Assembly (NCBI GenBank): GCA_024741835.1
Contig: JAENRP010000039.1
Span: 122,950 to 186,949, forward strand
Origin: Diplocarpon mali
Taxonomy: Eukaryota > Ascomycota > Leotiomycetes > Helotiales > Drepanopezizaceae
Direction: 5' to 3'
DNA length: 64,000 nucleotides
The notes below the pieces were generated by a model, which saw only the letters and a list, made by a program, of their open reading frames with translations, was not told the DNA's origin and made no database searches. Positions 23,301-36,253 of the stretch are shown in pieces (positions within the stretch are counted from its first letter, which is position 1; each line of letters opens with the position of its first letter). The position numbers and the translations under genes are program-made.

Positions 23301-24213
23301 CTTGCATTTAACCAGAATTCCCACAGAAAGCAGGACAGATGAGAAATAATGATTCTGATTAGAGGAGGAGTCTTCTCAAAAGATGCTCTTCCTCTCAAGC
23401 CCTCGATCATATTAATATCAGTATCCGTCATCACGGCCCCCACATCTTCCGCCTTACCTCGGCGTGTAGAGCAGACAGATCGTCAGGTACCGTTGCTAGA
23501 GGCCTACCTATAAGACTGTATTTCCCTAGGCTGGCAGATCCCCTCAGACGGTGTTATCCCTAGGTAGGCATAATTCGCGGCTAATCAGAATCACTGAATT
23601 CCAAATAGGCCAGTCTCCTAGTGCTCCCCAGAGGTGCACAATTAATGGGCGAGAATTAGGTTGGTTTTGTCTCTCGGCCTCACCTAGCCTACTGAAGAAA
23701 TATCACCAGTATCAGGCCGAGACCAAGATCAAATGCTCTCTCTCAGATACATAACGGTACATAATCGCGAGAACCAAGTCTGGAAAACCGCAAACTCCAT
23801 TTTATAATACAAAGATGCCGCCTGTGGGTAGCGGCATAAGCAAAACCATTTCCACGCCATATTTCTGTTTTCCCAAAGCATCCATTCCTTGTCGTATTTT
23901 GCCTCCCCATGAGCGGCAGGGGCCAAACATTATCATGTGAGATGCATCAATTAGAAAACTGTCTCCGCGCCCTGCCCCTCAAGTGTTGCAAAACCGTGAA
24001 AAACCCAACCCCCCCGCTCGCTATGCAGAGAACAAATCCTCAATGATCTTGAACAATGAGAGAACGCCGTTTGTGACTTGATAGATTATGTAACAGTTAG
24101 AAACCAGAACGTGGTGGCATTCGCGCTTCGGTGAGAGGTTCGTTAGGTTTGGGGGAAGTATGATAAGATGCCGACTATTACAATGATGTTGGTTTGGTCG
24201 ATAAGATAATTTA
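23301..24213. other. Intergenic, peroxygenase promoter and NOT1 3' side
   Basis: 0.9 kb without coding frames. CCTAGG/CTACCTA-type short motifs recur near 23500-23575. Nothing else is supported. Confidence 0.4.
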
Positions 24214-27200
24214 TTAGCCTGACCCAGCCCCTACAACGGTAAGGAAGCGATCACTGACTAACTGCGTGTTGTTAGAATTGCCCGCGAAAAGAATATATCG
24301 AGTAGCCTACCTCGGGTGCTGATTTGATGAATGGCAAGTCGAAGAACATGTACTTCTTGTTCTTGACCAATTCCTGGACGGTGAAAAGAAGGCCCCAGGG
24401 CTGTGGCCATGTACCAAGCAGCCGTTCTAGCAGGACTCTAGTGATCTGCTGGCATGTATCCATATCTTCCTGCTCGTGTACGTCACTGACAAACAAGTCC
24501 AGAAGAACTTGAATGAAGTAATGAGTTTGATTGTTGGGAAAGCGGATCTGGTTCACAATGCTGCCGAGGAAGAAGTATCGAGTCTCCGGACGAAGCTCAC
24601 GGACGAGCATTGACAGCAAGTTTACATCGTGGGTGCTCGAGGTAAATATTGGAGCTCCCTTTTGCTCTGATCTAGCAATGGCGCTCGTGCCGATGTAGAG
24701 AACCAGAGCGTCGATCAACTTCAGATCAGCGTTGATTGGCACGAATCCAAAGCCTGTCATGCTTGTCTTTTTTCGTTGAATCTCATGGGTGACGTGAGCA
24801 ACAGCATCTTCAGATGGACCATTTTCCAAGGCTTGATCGACAACTTCCAGTAATCCGGATGTCCGCAACGGGGTCTCAATATCGGCCATGCTATCGGGTG
24901 TATCCCGTATCTCCCCAGCCCGGTCTATCTTCAAGCCCGGCTGCAGCGGATTGGGTATGTCTGAATATTGGGTGGGAGTCGCGCTCAAGATGAGGTTGGT
25001 AAGCTGGACAGAGTGGCTAGGGACGTTGGCGCAAAGTTTAATATGATTAGCAGCCATGAAGTCTGGAAAGTCGTGGTAAAGTATGACGACCAGCTTGAGC
25101 ACACCCTGATGAATCTGGATAGCCGTCTGGTCGAGATGAAGCGGCTTTAGAATCTCGCCGAGGTAAAGCAAAAGCTTTTCCATAGTGTCGGCAAACAACC
25201 CCCATCCAACGTGTGGCGGATATCCCAACAACTTAGGCATGAATGTTCGGTGGGAGATCAAGCTCATCCAGCTGGTCATGAATCCTGGGAAGTGGGTTGG
25301 CGGGATCCGGAGGAAACAGTGAGCAAAGACAATAGTCATTCCCTGGCGTTCTTCTGGAGACACGCCTTCTTCGAAAGCATCCAGCTCGCAAAGAATCATG
25401 GAAAACAACCTGTAGAATGGCTTCTGGTTGAAGCTGTCACCACGCAGCACATGATGATGGTTTAGAACTAAAATGATAATCGAGAGGATGGAGTTCAGGT
25501 AAGCAGCCTTGTCGGTCTTGACCTCACCCTCCTTATCATAACCTTTGACCAGCATCGCAATGAGCTTGGCCAAGGAATCCGTCGTAAGGTACGCATCAAC
25601 TTGAGCGTGGTTCTCATAACGATCAACTGACAAGTCGATAGCCAGGCGAAGGAACATCTGGAGGTGATCTCGATTGTTAATTTGCTGCCTGTTGTACATT
25701 TGCGTGACGAAGTGCGAAAATGCGACCTCGGAAGCATTTGGATTGCTGCAGAGACGGACCCATTCTTCGAATACGTAGAGGAGCTGGTCCTGCTTACTAT
25801 CCTTGGTAATGTGAGGACGTGGCCCTGGAAGGCCGGAACTTGTAAGTTGTCGCTTGAGCTGCTGGCCGATTTCCAAACCGGGATCCTCAACGATCCATAA
25901 CCAAGCAACCTCCAAGCTCTTCGCAAAATCTGCGTAAAGCGCAATAGGACGATCGTTTAATAGGACTGTTTCCAAAAGCGACAAGAAGAACTGTAGGGAG
26001 CCATCCTTTCGTTGCGAAATGACTCGAGAGATTTCCGAATCGATGCGAGCCCACTCGATGAGATGCGTGTTTATCAAACAAACGATGAGAGGAACACGGA
26101 AGAATGATTCGCCTGGTCGCTGAGCGATCACATCGTATACGCGGCTTGGTGTTCGACCCGACATTCGGTTGTTGTTCTCTAGCACTTGAACCAAACATTC
26201 CATGACGAGGTCTTGCTCCGGACCACTAAACAAGACATTGCAAATGTGGTCAACAATGAAGTAATCGTACTGCTCAGGTCCCTGCGAGCTGCGGATTAGG
26301 AGGCCGTTCAGTGCGTCTAGAGCATCAAGCACAGGATGAGGCCGAGGAAGATCTTTGACATGCTGCTCGGCAGTATCCGCAGCTACACGCTCAAGCTCCA
26401 TCAAAGCTTGATCGACCTTGTCTGCCAGAACCCTTGGGTCCATTTGAATTGTCGGGAGCCTAGTATTGACCATTGCATTGTTTTGCTGGCCATAGGCAGG
26501 TTGTTGTGCTTGGAGGGTTGGCATAGCCGGCGGTTCCGCTGGCGTCGGCAGATTTGGAACAGGAGGATATGCATCTTGTAGAATCTCATTTGCCATAGTC
26601 CTGGTCGCGTCCGATGAGGAGGGTATGTGTGTGGCTCCGGCAAGCCCAGGCTGTGCCCGTGGCTGTCTAGCAAACTCATCGTAGATGGCCATCTGTTCCT
26701 GATTAAGGCCACTCAGAGCTGGCGATAGCTTGTAAGGAGCGGGGATTGTCCAAGACCATCGACTCAATCCCGGGTCTACGTAGGGTTCATCAGGTCTGTT
26801 CATTTTGTGATGGCGACGGGCCTCCAGCTCTGGCTCGATCATTTCTTCGATTTCGGGAACTGCGCGCTCCTCCGCCTTCTTCTCTACCTGACTGCAAGCC
26901 AGATCCAGGTTTGAGGTAACGCACATAATGATAGTACCTTCCGGGAGGCCTTGAGGTAGCTCGCCTGACAAAGCTCGAATATAGTTGGTCATGCTAGCTC
27001 GCAACGGCTCTTTGGAGGTGACCAATGCGAGAGCACCTGCGGTCTTCTTGACCATGTTAATAGCAGCTGCTCGGACTCTAGCCTCGTTCGGTTCTGTTGC
27101 GAAGTCTTTGTGTATCATCTGAGCAGTTGAAATGGCAGCAATGGTTACTGAACGCTCCACGACCGGAGATATGATCTCGTGCACAGCCCGTGTGATTGCG

Positions 27201-30200
27201 GCTTTCATAATGTCCTGCAAGCGACCTTGATTGACCATGTCATTGACAGGGGGGTACTGCAATAGGGGACCAAGGTCTGGAATAGACGAGGTTATCTCGT
27301 GGGGGGAGAATCGTCCGCCTCCGACTCCACCGGCGATTCCATTCAAAGACAATGTGTCAAACCTGTCCAAGGCCTCTGGTGCCATCACATCAGGTGCCTC
27401 TTCAACGTGGGTTATTCGGTTCATGATCTCGTCAGATGGCACAATACTTTTATGCTCCAGTTGAAGTTCCTGGCAAAGAACCTCTATCTCAAACCTAAGA
27501 TTCAGCTTCAGGTCTGCCTTTTTGTATAATTCCATGAGCCCTTTCATAATGTCCATGACCCAAGGGTTCGGCGGTTTGAAGACCATTGAGTATTTTCCTT
27601 GGGCCAAGACTTTGCACACGAAGGGAATGACGACAAGCAATCGATGAGATTCGTGCCCCTCAACCAAGAGTTGCTTAAAGGCAATGTTTCGATGCTTGAT
27701 AGGTTTATCGCGTGCCAGAGTCAGAGACCCAAGCCAAATTGCAAGATTTTTGAGGTGTGTCCGGTCAAGTGCAGTCTGCATGGTAGACTCTGCATTGAGG
27801 GTCCTGAAGGTGCCGACATATGTTTCTCGCAATACCTCTGCCCACAAAGATTTCTTCTCGAAAAGCTTAATGAGGCCAAGGTAGACGTTGTGATAGTTGG
27901 GTTGCATTTTTGCCCTCTCTTGAACCAAGTGGCTGGCAAACCAATGCTGGTTCTGATCATTGATGACATCCTTGAGCTCCCCGAATTTGAGCTCCAAATT
28001 CTCAATGCTGATATTGTTCAGAACAAACTGTATCTTGTCCTGAGTCTCCACGTCGGGATCTGGAAGTTGGTAAAGCGGTGGTTCCACGCGTAGAGCATTA
28101 AATGGCGGTGGAGGTGGTGTTCTCATGCCTGGTCCATTAACACCATTTGGCGCTGGGAAAGCACGGGCGTCCTGCTCAGCAAGAACGACAGCTTCAGCCT
28201 TGCTCCACGCTTCTGTGCTTTGGAGGCCAGGAATTTGGAGCAAACGCTTGCAGAAGCCTGGCCACTCTTGCAGTCGCGAGAACAGTTGCATTAGTGCCTG
28301 GAGCCCGAATTTGTACATGGACTCATGGGGAGAATAATCTCTCACTGCTTCGAGGATCATGCCCAAGCCGATGGTCAGGGGAAGTTCAGAAATGAGCTTC
28401 TGAGAGATGATACCTCCAAACAAAACAGCAGTTGTAGCCAAAGCTTCTAGTGGATATGTCTGGTACAGTGCGAATTCGTCAAACAGCCCATGAATCATGC
28501 AGGCGAAAACATCTTGCTCCGCGGGATCGCGCGAATGTTTATATCTCTCGAGAGCTTGTACAACACTACGCACCTGGACCTCGTCACTATACATCTGCTT
28601 GTAGTGTGCTTCCATCTTTTCGTTGGCTTCTCTCGGTAGCGAGTTATTCTCTGCGCCGTTAGCGTCAATGATGTCGTCAAATCCCTCTCCGTAATTGATC
28701 AATCTAGGGTATGCTGTAATGCATGCACGTTGAACGGCTGTCAGATCTTGACCCGGATTTCCGTGCAGAACATCTTCCAATAGCTGGAGAAGCTTTGATA
28801 TGGTCTTAACTGGAAGAGCGACACTGTGCAGGTGCTTGTGACGTTGGTATGAAATCTCATGTTCTGCTTTGATATTGAGGAAGGTAAGAAGTGACTGTGG
28901 AAGGTCTGCAATGCGTGTCAGGTTCTTCGCGGCCCAGGCATCCAGATCCAAGAAATTTCTCGCGCTGGCAACTGCTGCGAGATCTAGCCCAAACCCGTTT
29001 GGAATAGAGGAGAGATCATCAAGCCAGTTATGTCTCAAGGTATGGTCTAGGATCGTAGACAGTTCCATGGGCATCTTAGCATGGGCTTCAACTAAGCGTT
29101 GAGCAACATATGGCTTGTCTTTGCGCCATAATCCCTCTAAGACGAAGTCGTAGTTAGGATCGTATTTGTATAAGAAACGATCAAACAAGTTATTGATTGT
29201 CTCAGTCGCCAACTCTGGCCAGGGTTTGGGCACGCCAAAGGCAGAAACCACAAATATGTCGAGGTGGGGAACGACAACCTCCTGGAATAGTCTCTTTGCT
29301 TCGACTGTATCAGAAGCAGTTGTAGTGTGCAAGGCTACGTGGAACATGGCTGAGATTGCAGCTACGGATACGAGAGGATGCTTCACAGCCTGGGCAGCGC
29401 GCTGCACGACTTGTGGTTCACTGCCTTCGAAATCTTCTGGTGCGAAGGCGGCTTCGAGTCCCGGGATATTTGTCGCGTCTAGCTCGTTCTCCAGAGACGC
29501 GTATGCGCTAAGGAATGATAGCTGTGTCTCGGTGTTCTGCCAAGTACCTCCCCATAAATGCTGTATGTCGATTATGCCGTCAGCGGCGAGAGGTCGAAGA
29601 GCGTTGTACAGTGCTAGGAATTGATCTTTGGATATTCTTAGCGAGTCCTGGTCGAAGTATCCTATGACAAGTTGCCAATTGAAATCTTGGGAGACCTCCT
29701 TCCGTACACTGTTTACCAGCGTAGTAGTGGAATACTGTATGCTGCGACTTATTGCGGTGTAGAGGACAGCACCTGCCACAAGCTCCTCTCCAAGACCAAC
29801 GTTTGCGCTTCGCAAGTATCCGCGACATGATTCCTCGTCGGCCGTAAAAGCCGAGCCAACTCTTCTGATCAAAGATATTAGGGAGTTCCTGGAATTCAAG
29901 GCATAATTCAGATAGAGAGCCGCCAGGACTGTCGTGGGAAGTGTGGGATCTTTGTCCGAAGATTGATTTCGATTTTGATATCGAAACCGAAGTGCCGTCA
30001 TAAGGTCGTGTTGAGCACTTTCATCGAAATTCGGTGGATGTTCTTGTATGAAACGATCCAGTATTGTGGCTAGGAACTCTGAGGACATGTCCTCGTGTTC
30101 CGGCGTGGGGTTGACAAGGGAGTGCAGAAAGTTGGAATAGTTCGCGGAGATGATGGCATCGGCTGCATGATGTTAGATATATTCTGGAGGGCAGGTTCCT

Positions 30201-30850
30201 ACCAGCTCACCTTTCGTTTTCAGATCTGATCGGGAGCCAGTTTTGAAGGCCAGGGCTAGGATTGTCTTTTCGAGCGCGTCTAGCTTGAAATGCTCCATGA
30301 ATGTAGAAAGGTCGAAGTCCCGGAATATGTCCTCGTTCGCTGTCTCTATCGACTCCGCGATCTTCCTTGCTTGGTCGGCATCGTGGGATATCTTGCGAAC
30401 CTCGCCGAGGAGTAATGGATATGACGCAGGATTCGTTCCCTGACGATTGAGACCTGGGAATATTGTAGGAGTATTTCCAACCACGAGCCGGCGGAAGAAT
30501 TGTGGGAACACTTCCATACCGTGCTCATCGACTAGCTATGAGGTATCAGCAACAGCGCCGCCCCACGTCATCAAGCGCAGGAGCTATGTATGTAAACTCA
30601 CCTTTCTCAGCTGCTCTGCTTGCTGTTCCCACTTGGTGCGATCCTTGGTATCCTCCTTGATAGTACTCAAAAGAAGATAGACTTGAGCGACGACAATTTT
30701 CGTGAGAGAGTTCGATCCGGTGGGGCTGTTTGTACTGGGGCTCGCAGCAGCACTGAATGCGCTGTTAAGGGAGCCGTGTGGTGAATGACCAAACCCTGTC
30801 ACGATAGTTTGCTGTAAAGGTGTGAACGTCCCCCCTCTTGGATTGACCAT
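24214..30850 (-). CDS. NOT1: CCR4-NOT complex scaffold subunit NOT1
   Basis: Exons are 30850-30602, 30535-30211, 30162-24311 and a small last exon 24261-24214, about 2157 residues. If the final 49-nt intron (24262-24310, donor GTAGGC, branch-like TTCTAAC, acceptor CGCAG) is not used, the frame ends at 24272 (2154 residues). Features in order: a helical N-terminal repeat region; the CAF1-binding MIF4G domain (VETQDKIQFVLNNISIENLE, NPWVMDIMKGLMELYK); the DUF3819/CAF40-binding bundle (HEIISPVVERSVTIAAISTA); and the Not1 C-terminal superfamily domain (WMSLISHRTFMPKLL, IRFPNNQTHYFIQVLLDLF, WGLLFTVQELVKNK, FIKSAPE). NOT1 is the platform on which deadenylases and NOT2/3/5 assemble for mRNA decay and repression (family knowledge). 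An earlier in-frame start than 30850 cannot be excluded. Confidence 0.94.
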
Positions 30851-32584
30851 CGAAGATATTGATGTTCTGACGCAGGCCGAACTCTTCAGAAGTATCTCTC
30901 GATCTGGGAGGACGAAAGAAGATCTATCGGAGGGGCGTTAGCATTGGCTGGGAGAGAAGGGTATTTGCAAAGGGAAGGGTTTGGTGATGAGGCTGTCGTG
31001 AGATCGAATGTGATGGAGCTGGCAGTGTCGCGAAGGCTAAGATGCTGTCTGTCGTTCTGTGCTCGGGGGGCGCTAGGTCCTAATACGGGTTAGCACGTCG
31101 ACGTATTCCTTACATAGTACCTACCTAGTAGGCGGTACTTTCGCAGGTACTCGGCTCACAGAGATACTATAGAAGACGGAGAAGTCAACATCCTGCCTTT
31201 GCGCTCCGGAAGCTACTTAGGTACCTGGGGTCGTCGGGTATTTGCGTTATTTTGCAGTGATACCGGAATAGGAAAGCTACCGAATGAATCACCTTGCATA
31301 GAGCACCTTTTCTGCCTTCTTCTCCTTCATTCATTTAGGGCTGTTTCGGCTCCTTGCGTCCTCTTCAGGTACGGGAACCAAGGGGTACGGGGACGGGTAC
31401 CGTACCTCGTCTGATGAAGCTCCCTGGTAGAAAGGTACATAGCTAGATGCGAGCAGCATTGGCATTGGCAAGAAAAAGAGACAAGACTCAAGGGGTAAAG
31501 CATTGTATGTGTTTAGCAATTTGTCACTGGTACTGCTGGGAAGCTTCAAGGTCAGTGCTTCTTGTGCGCGATGCCTTGCACGTCCAAAATGTTCCCTTGA
31601 AACCAGCCCTACACAATACCCCGGATGATTGAACCCCGGTATTCGTCTGTCAATGCTTGCACTACTGACTTGGGAAGTCCAGATACTATGATAGGGAGAT
31701 ACCTGTAAGTACGGAAATACCTGTAAGTACTGCCAATTCTGAGAGTTCTATCGTCGCAAAGTATGCTGCCCGGATGATTTCCAAGCGCCACTTTCGAGCT
31801 CCGGGCACAAAACGAAGTCTCCCGATTGACAAACGACGGGGTTCTGCAGACACGTTGCAGCTCAGAGCAAAAGTACCGGCGCTTCGCATCTCAGCTGGCG
31901 GGAAGTCATTGCAAATCGAGAGTTAGGGCCCCGTTTCCTGCGACTTGGGATCCACAGCCTTCTGATAAAATAGAGCTCACATAACTGGATACCCATAAGC
32001 AACGCGAGAATGAGTCGCTCATCCCACCTCGAATCTGATTTTGTTTACCTTTTCCTCACAGGTGTGGAGCCTCGAAAGCATTTGTTCCTTTTCCTTTCAT
32101 TTCTACTCTGTCTGTTGGGGGTATATTCGGCATAGCAGAGTCTACATTTAGTTACGGTCGCGGCCTCGGGATCGCTAGCACTTTGTGGTTTTTCACGAGG
32201 AATTTGCAGGTATCTTTATCCTGACCAATAATCAGGAACAGTCACTTGGATGCGGGAATTTTATAAATTATCATCGTATCCAACTCAGTTGCTTAGCCTT
32301 TTTGATTTTGAAGAGTTCAGTGGCTTCTGCCATTGTGAACTTACGCGCTAGTGCGGGTCGTGGTTGCTGTAACAACATCTCCAAACAACGTAACCTGCCG
32401 ACCCCAAACTATGAGCATACCGAATCGCAACCGCCACACTCCCTCAAGTCAACTTCTCAAACCACCTCCAGTTTCTTCCAAACGTCTTTGATTTATCCAC
32501 AGGTAGAAAAATTCCACTTTCTGCAGGTTAAGCACCTAGCTTTCAGATTGCTCGACAAGTCAACGCCGGACCGGGCTGGGCACG
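30851..32584. other. Intergenic divergent promoter, NOT1 / F-BAR gene
   Basis: 1.7 kb with no gene. Palindromic GTAC is over-represented between about 31110 and 31440 (many TACCTA/GGTACC-type words). A 14-bp direct repeat is at 31699-31730. C/T-rich sequence near 32450-32530 is likely the 5' leader of the plus-strand gene. Confidence 0.45.
31699..31730. repeat. Direct repeat of ATACCTGTAAGTAC
   Basis: Two exact copies at 31699-31712 and 31717-31730 (18-bp period), in intergenic DNA. Confidence 0.7.
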
Positions 32585-35500
32585 ATGCCATCTACAGTCA
32601 ACGATGGGCCATCGGTCTCCATGAGCTTTGCAAACAATTTCTGGGGCAAAGATGATGCTGGAGTGGAACCTCTGCTGTCGCGTATGCATAATGCAAAGCA
32701 AACATGCGACGAATTGAAATCATTCTATACTGGTAAACCCGTTCGCTATGTTTACTGCCGGCTACTAACTCTGTCATAGCTCGGGCAGCCCTCGAGGATG
32801 AGTATGCACGCAAGTTAATCGCCTTGTCGCGAAAACCTCTCGGCTCCCAGGAAGCAGGAACACTTCGGGCCTCATTAGATGTATTGCGAGGAGAGGTTGA
32901 GCAGATGGGGAAATCACACCAAAATATCGCAAGCCAGATGAAGACTGAGCTGGAAGAGCCGCTGGCGGCATTTGCAGGTGCTATGAAAGAGCGAAGAAAG
33001 ATTGTGCAGGGTGGAATTGAGAAGCTACTGAAGACCAAGGTCCAGCAAACACAACATGTCAATAAGGTTCGTTGATTATGTGCTGTAAAGCTTCCAGGCT
33101 AAAAAATGCAGACGAGAGATAGATACGAGCAAGAGTGCCTAAAGATCAAGGGGTATCTTGCTCAAGGGCATATGGTCATGGGCCAGGAAGAGCGGAAGAA
33201 CAAAGCCAAGCTGGAGAAGACCCAAATAAATCTCGCAGCATCGAATACCGAGTACGAAAATGCAGTAAAAGCGCTCGAGGAGACCACAGGGCGCTGGAAC
33301 AGAGACTGGAAATCGGCTGCAGATAAATTCCAGGATCTTGAGGAAGAACGACTAGACTTCATGAAAAGCAGTCTTTGGAGCTTCGCCAACATCGCCTCGA
33401 CTGTCTGCGTCAGTGACGATGCTTCGTGCGAGAAGGTTCGCCTATCCTTGGAGAAATGCGAGGTGGAGAAGGATATTGCGACATTCATCAAGGAGCGTGG
33501 TACAGGACAAGAGATCCCAGATCCACCAAGGTACATAAATTTTCGCCGCGGAGACGTCAGCGATACAGCATCTGAAGCCTCCGAGGACGACAACTACTCC
33601 GTTGCCCAATTTCCACGGACTATAAACCCGGCTTACAGAAGCTCCTCTCCTCAGCCATCCACTTACGAATCTCACCACGAACATCAATCTACTCTCGCCA
33701 AAAATTTTGCACACGAGCCTGAAACTCCCCCCAGCCGCGAAGCCACCTTGACTCCCCAGAAGGCTCTGACAGACAGGTCAAGACAGGCACATGTTGAGGA
33801 TTATCAACCCCCGCCAATTAGACAGCCACAGGTTGAGTACCAAGCTCCACCCGTCAGACAGCCCGAGTACCAGCCAAAGCCTACGCGTCAGCAGCTTGAA
33901 CAGAAGCAACCGAGACAAGCATCGAGGCAACAACTTGAGCACCGGCCACAGCCAAGGCAGCAGCTCGAATACCAGCCACAGCCGAGACAAACGCAGCAGA
34001 AACCTCAGCAGAACCAGTTGGCCTACGAGCAAGCTCAACATGGCCCTCTTGCCGCAGTACCACACGATCCTTACCCCATGGACGGAATGACGATGCTTTG
34101 CCGGACAGCTCCTCCTTCGGATAGAAGTTCAGCTCACAGCGGCGCTCGACCTTCGAGCCGCGACTCGAGCAGCGAGTATTCCAATCCAACGTCGTTCTCA
34201 AGCCATGATCCTGTTAGTGGCAAGACTTCCCCGGCCAAGCAGGTTGCGCCTCCCCCCGAGAAACAGGTGATGAAGAGGAAGAGTGGATTCTTCCAAGGTC
34301 ATAGCCCCTTTAGGCGTAAGAGTAACAAAGACAAAGATCAACAAGCTATTACACCATCGAACCGAAACACCTGGTCGGCCAGAACCACCACTAATGCACA
34401 GAGCAGCCCTATCCGGAGGCCTCAGGTCTACAGTCAAAACTCGCAGAACATGCTCAGTGATAGACCCACAGCTAGTCCAGAACCTATTGATCCTCGTGCA
34501 ACGTTGGCCCTTAACGTGGGCAACAACGTTTTTGATGTCACATCCTCGGATAGGAAGGCCAAGGGTTCTCCAACCAAGGCGCCGCAGGAGGAGGAAGAAC
34601 TGGATCCAATCGCACAGGCATTGGCTGAATTGAAAGGAGTGACAAAGGCTTCTTCTAAACGAATCTCGGCAGACAACTACCATGGAGTCTCTACCCCGGC
34701 ACCAGGAGCAACTCCCAGCTCCAGGCCGATTGGATCCCAGATGACAAACGGATCCTTGATCGCCGGTTTGCGAGGCACTCCACCCCCTTCATATGACCTG
34801 CCAGTTCAGAGGCTTGGATTGCCACAACCAGCTTTCACTTCCAAGGCCATGCAGCAAAGTCGCCAGAAGTATGTCGATCAGGCTCAGACGATGTTCAGTC
34901 CGTCCAGACCAGACTCACAGGCCGGATATGGGTCAGGACAATCACGCCCAGGTACTCGGGGAAGTGACATTCCACGATCCACATCACCAGCTCCACCGCG
35001 CAGCGTATCACCACGTCCGCTCGTGCAGGCTGATTCAAGACAGGAGTATAGATCCCCTTCACCAAATCCGTATGCCGGGAACCAGGGTACTAGAGCCCAA
35101 TCTTCAACGCCTCAGAAGCGTGGCTCAGACCAAGGTTATTATCATCACAATTCTCCGAGAGATGTGACGCGCGCTGCATCGCCGGCGCCTTTCCGTGATC
35201 AAGAAAGACCCAACAGCAGCCACATGGGCAATGACATGTCTATGCAGATGCAGCTTGCCCCAGCTCCAGACGATGGTTACGGGTCTCAACACGGCTCTCA
35301 ACGTGGTAGCAGATCTGGAGGTTCTGCAAACTCTAGAACTATGAGCTATTATGGAGGCAGCCAAGGGGGCCAGCAGATAGCTTCTCGGCAAAGGAGTAAG
35401 AGCGTGGCAGATGTTAGGCAGTTTAACAGAGAAGGGCGTCCAATTCTTCATTTCGGTATGTCGCTCAGCCTCGGAAAGAATCGCAAAAATACTGATGGTT

Positions 35501-35674
35501 GTAGCGCGTGCAATGTACATGTACCAAGCAGCAATTCCGGAAGAGTTGGGCTTCGCTAAGGGAGATATCCTGGCTGTCTTGAGGCTTCAGGATGACGGAT
35601 GGTGGGAGGCAGAGATAGCAGGAAAGAATGGCAGACCGGGCCTGGTACCGAGCAACTATCTTCAGATTTGCTGA
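32585..35674 (+). CDS. Cdc15/Imp2/Hof1-type F-BAR and SH3 cytokinesis protein
   Basis: Four exons (32585-32732, 32780-33066, 33112-35455, 35505-35674; introns 45-49 nt) give 982 residues. The F-BAR (FCH) domain covers about residues 13-260, starting MSFANNFWGKDDAG and continuing RMHNAKQTCDELKSFYTARA with long coiled-coil helices. The middle ~650 residues are disordered, rich in Pro, Ser and Gln, with a QQLE/QPQP-type repeat patch (33815-34010). The C-terminal SH3 domain (last ~56 residues) shows ARAMYMYQA, DDGWWEAE and GLVPSNYL and is split by the last intron. Such PCH proteins link membrane to the contractile actomyosin ring and septum (family knowledge). Start alternatives are 32585 and 32621 (MSFANNFW); related proteins I know start at the latter. 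Confidence 0.93.
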
Positions 35675-36253
35675 GAGATTTTGTGTCCTATGGGGGCTCT
35701 TATCAGAGAATCTGCTGTGCATAATTGAGTCTCGGATTTCTGTCTATTAGGTGAATTTTGTCAGGTTACAGAGCGTTCGTCATATATATTTCAGGGGCGT
35801 GGGCATCAGCAGGTTATAATACTTTTTTTCAGATGGGAAGATCCTGAGATCCATTTCAAAAACGATATTTAGAGCCGTGCTTGGATTCTATGTAGTGTTT
35901 TGAATGGTAAGTGGCTGCTTTGCAAGATGTCGCTGTATTCCTATTGCATTGACTAGCCTAGTCATAGGGGAGGTCTGTGTTGTAGTTCTGGGATACTGTA
36001 CCTAATTGTGAAGAGATATCAAACTGTAAATATATAAACACGTTCCATGTAGGTAAAGTACATGCACGCCGTTACTACAGTAACGTTAGCAGAGCTGAGC
36101 TCTACTCTGTGTACACATGTGATTCTTGACGTCATCCAATGGAAACCGCAGCAATACCAAAAAACAGCCCGAAAAATTATTGTCCGCGGTGTCATAACAA
36201 TACCATGGTGAAGACTAATACATGGTTTCGGCCCAAGTCCAGCCATTGACACT
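35675..36253. other. Intergenic
   Basis: 0.58 kb holding the F-BAR gene 3' UTR and the seipin promoter. No coding signal. Confidence 0.4.

Noticed and set aside
15040..24213. Secondary metabolite cluster around the peroxygenase and the hydrolase relic
   Set aside because: No backbone enzyme (PKS, NRPS, terpene cyclase), transporter or pathway regulator lies nearby; neighbours are housekeeping genes.
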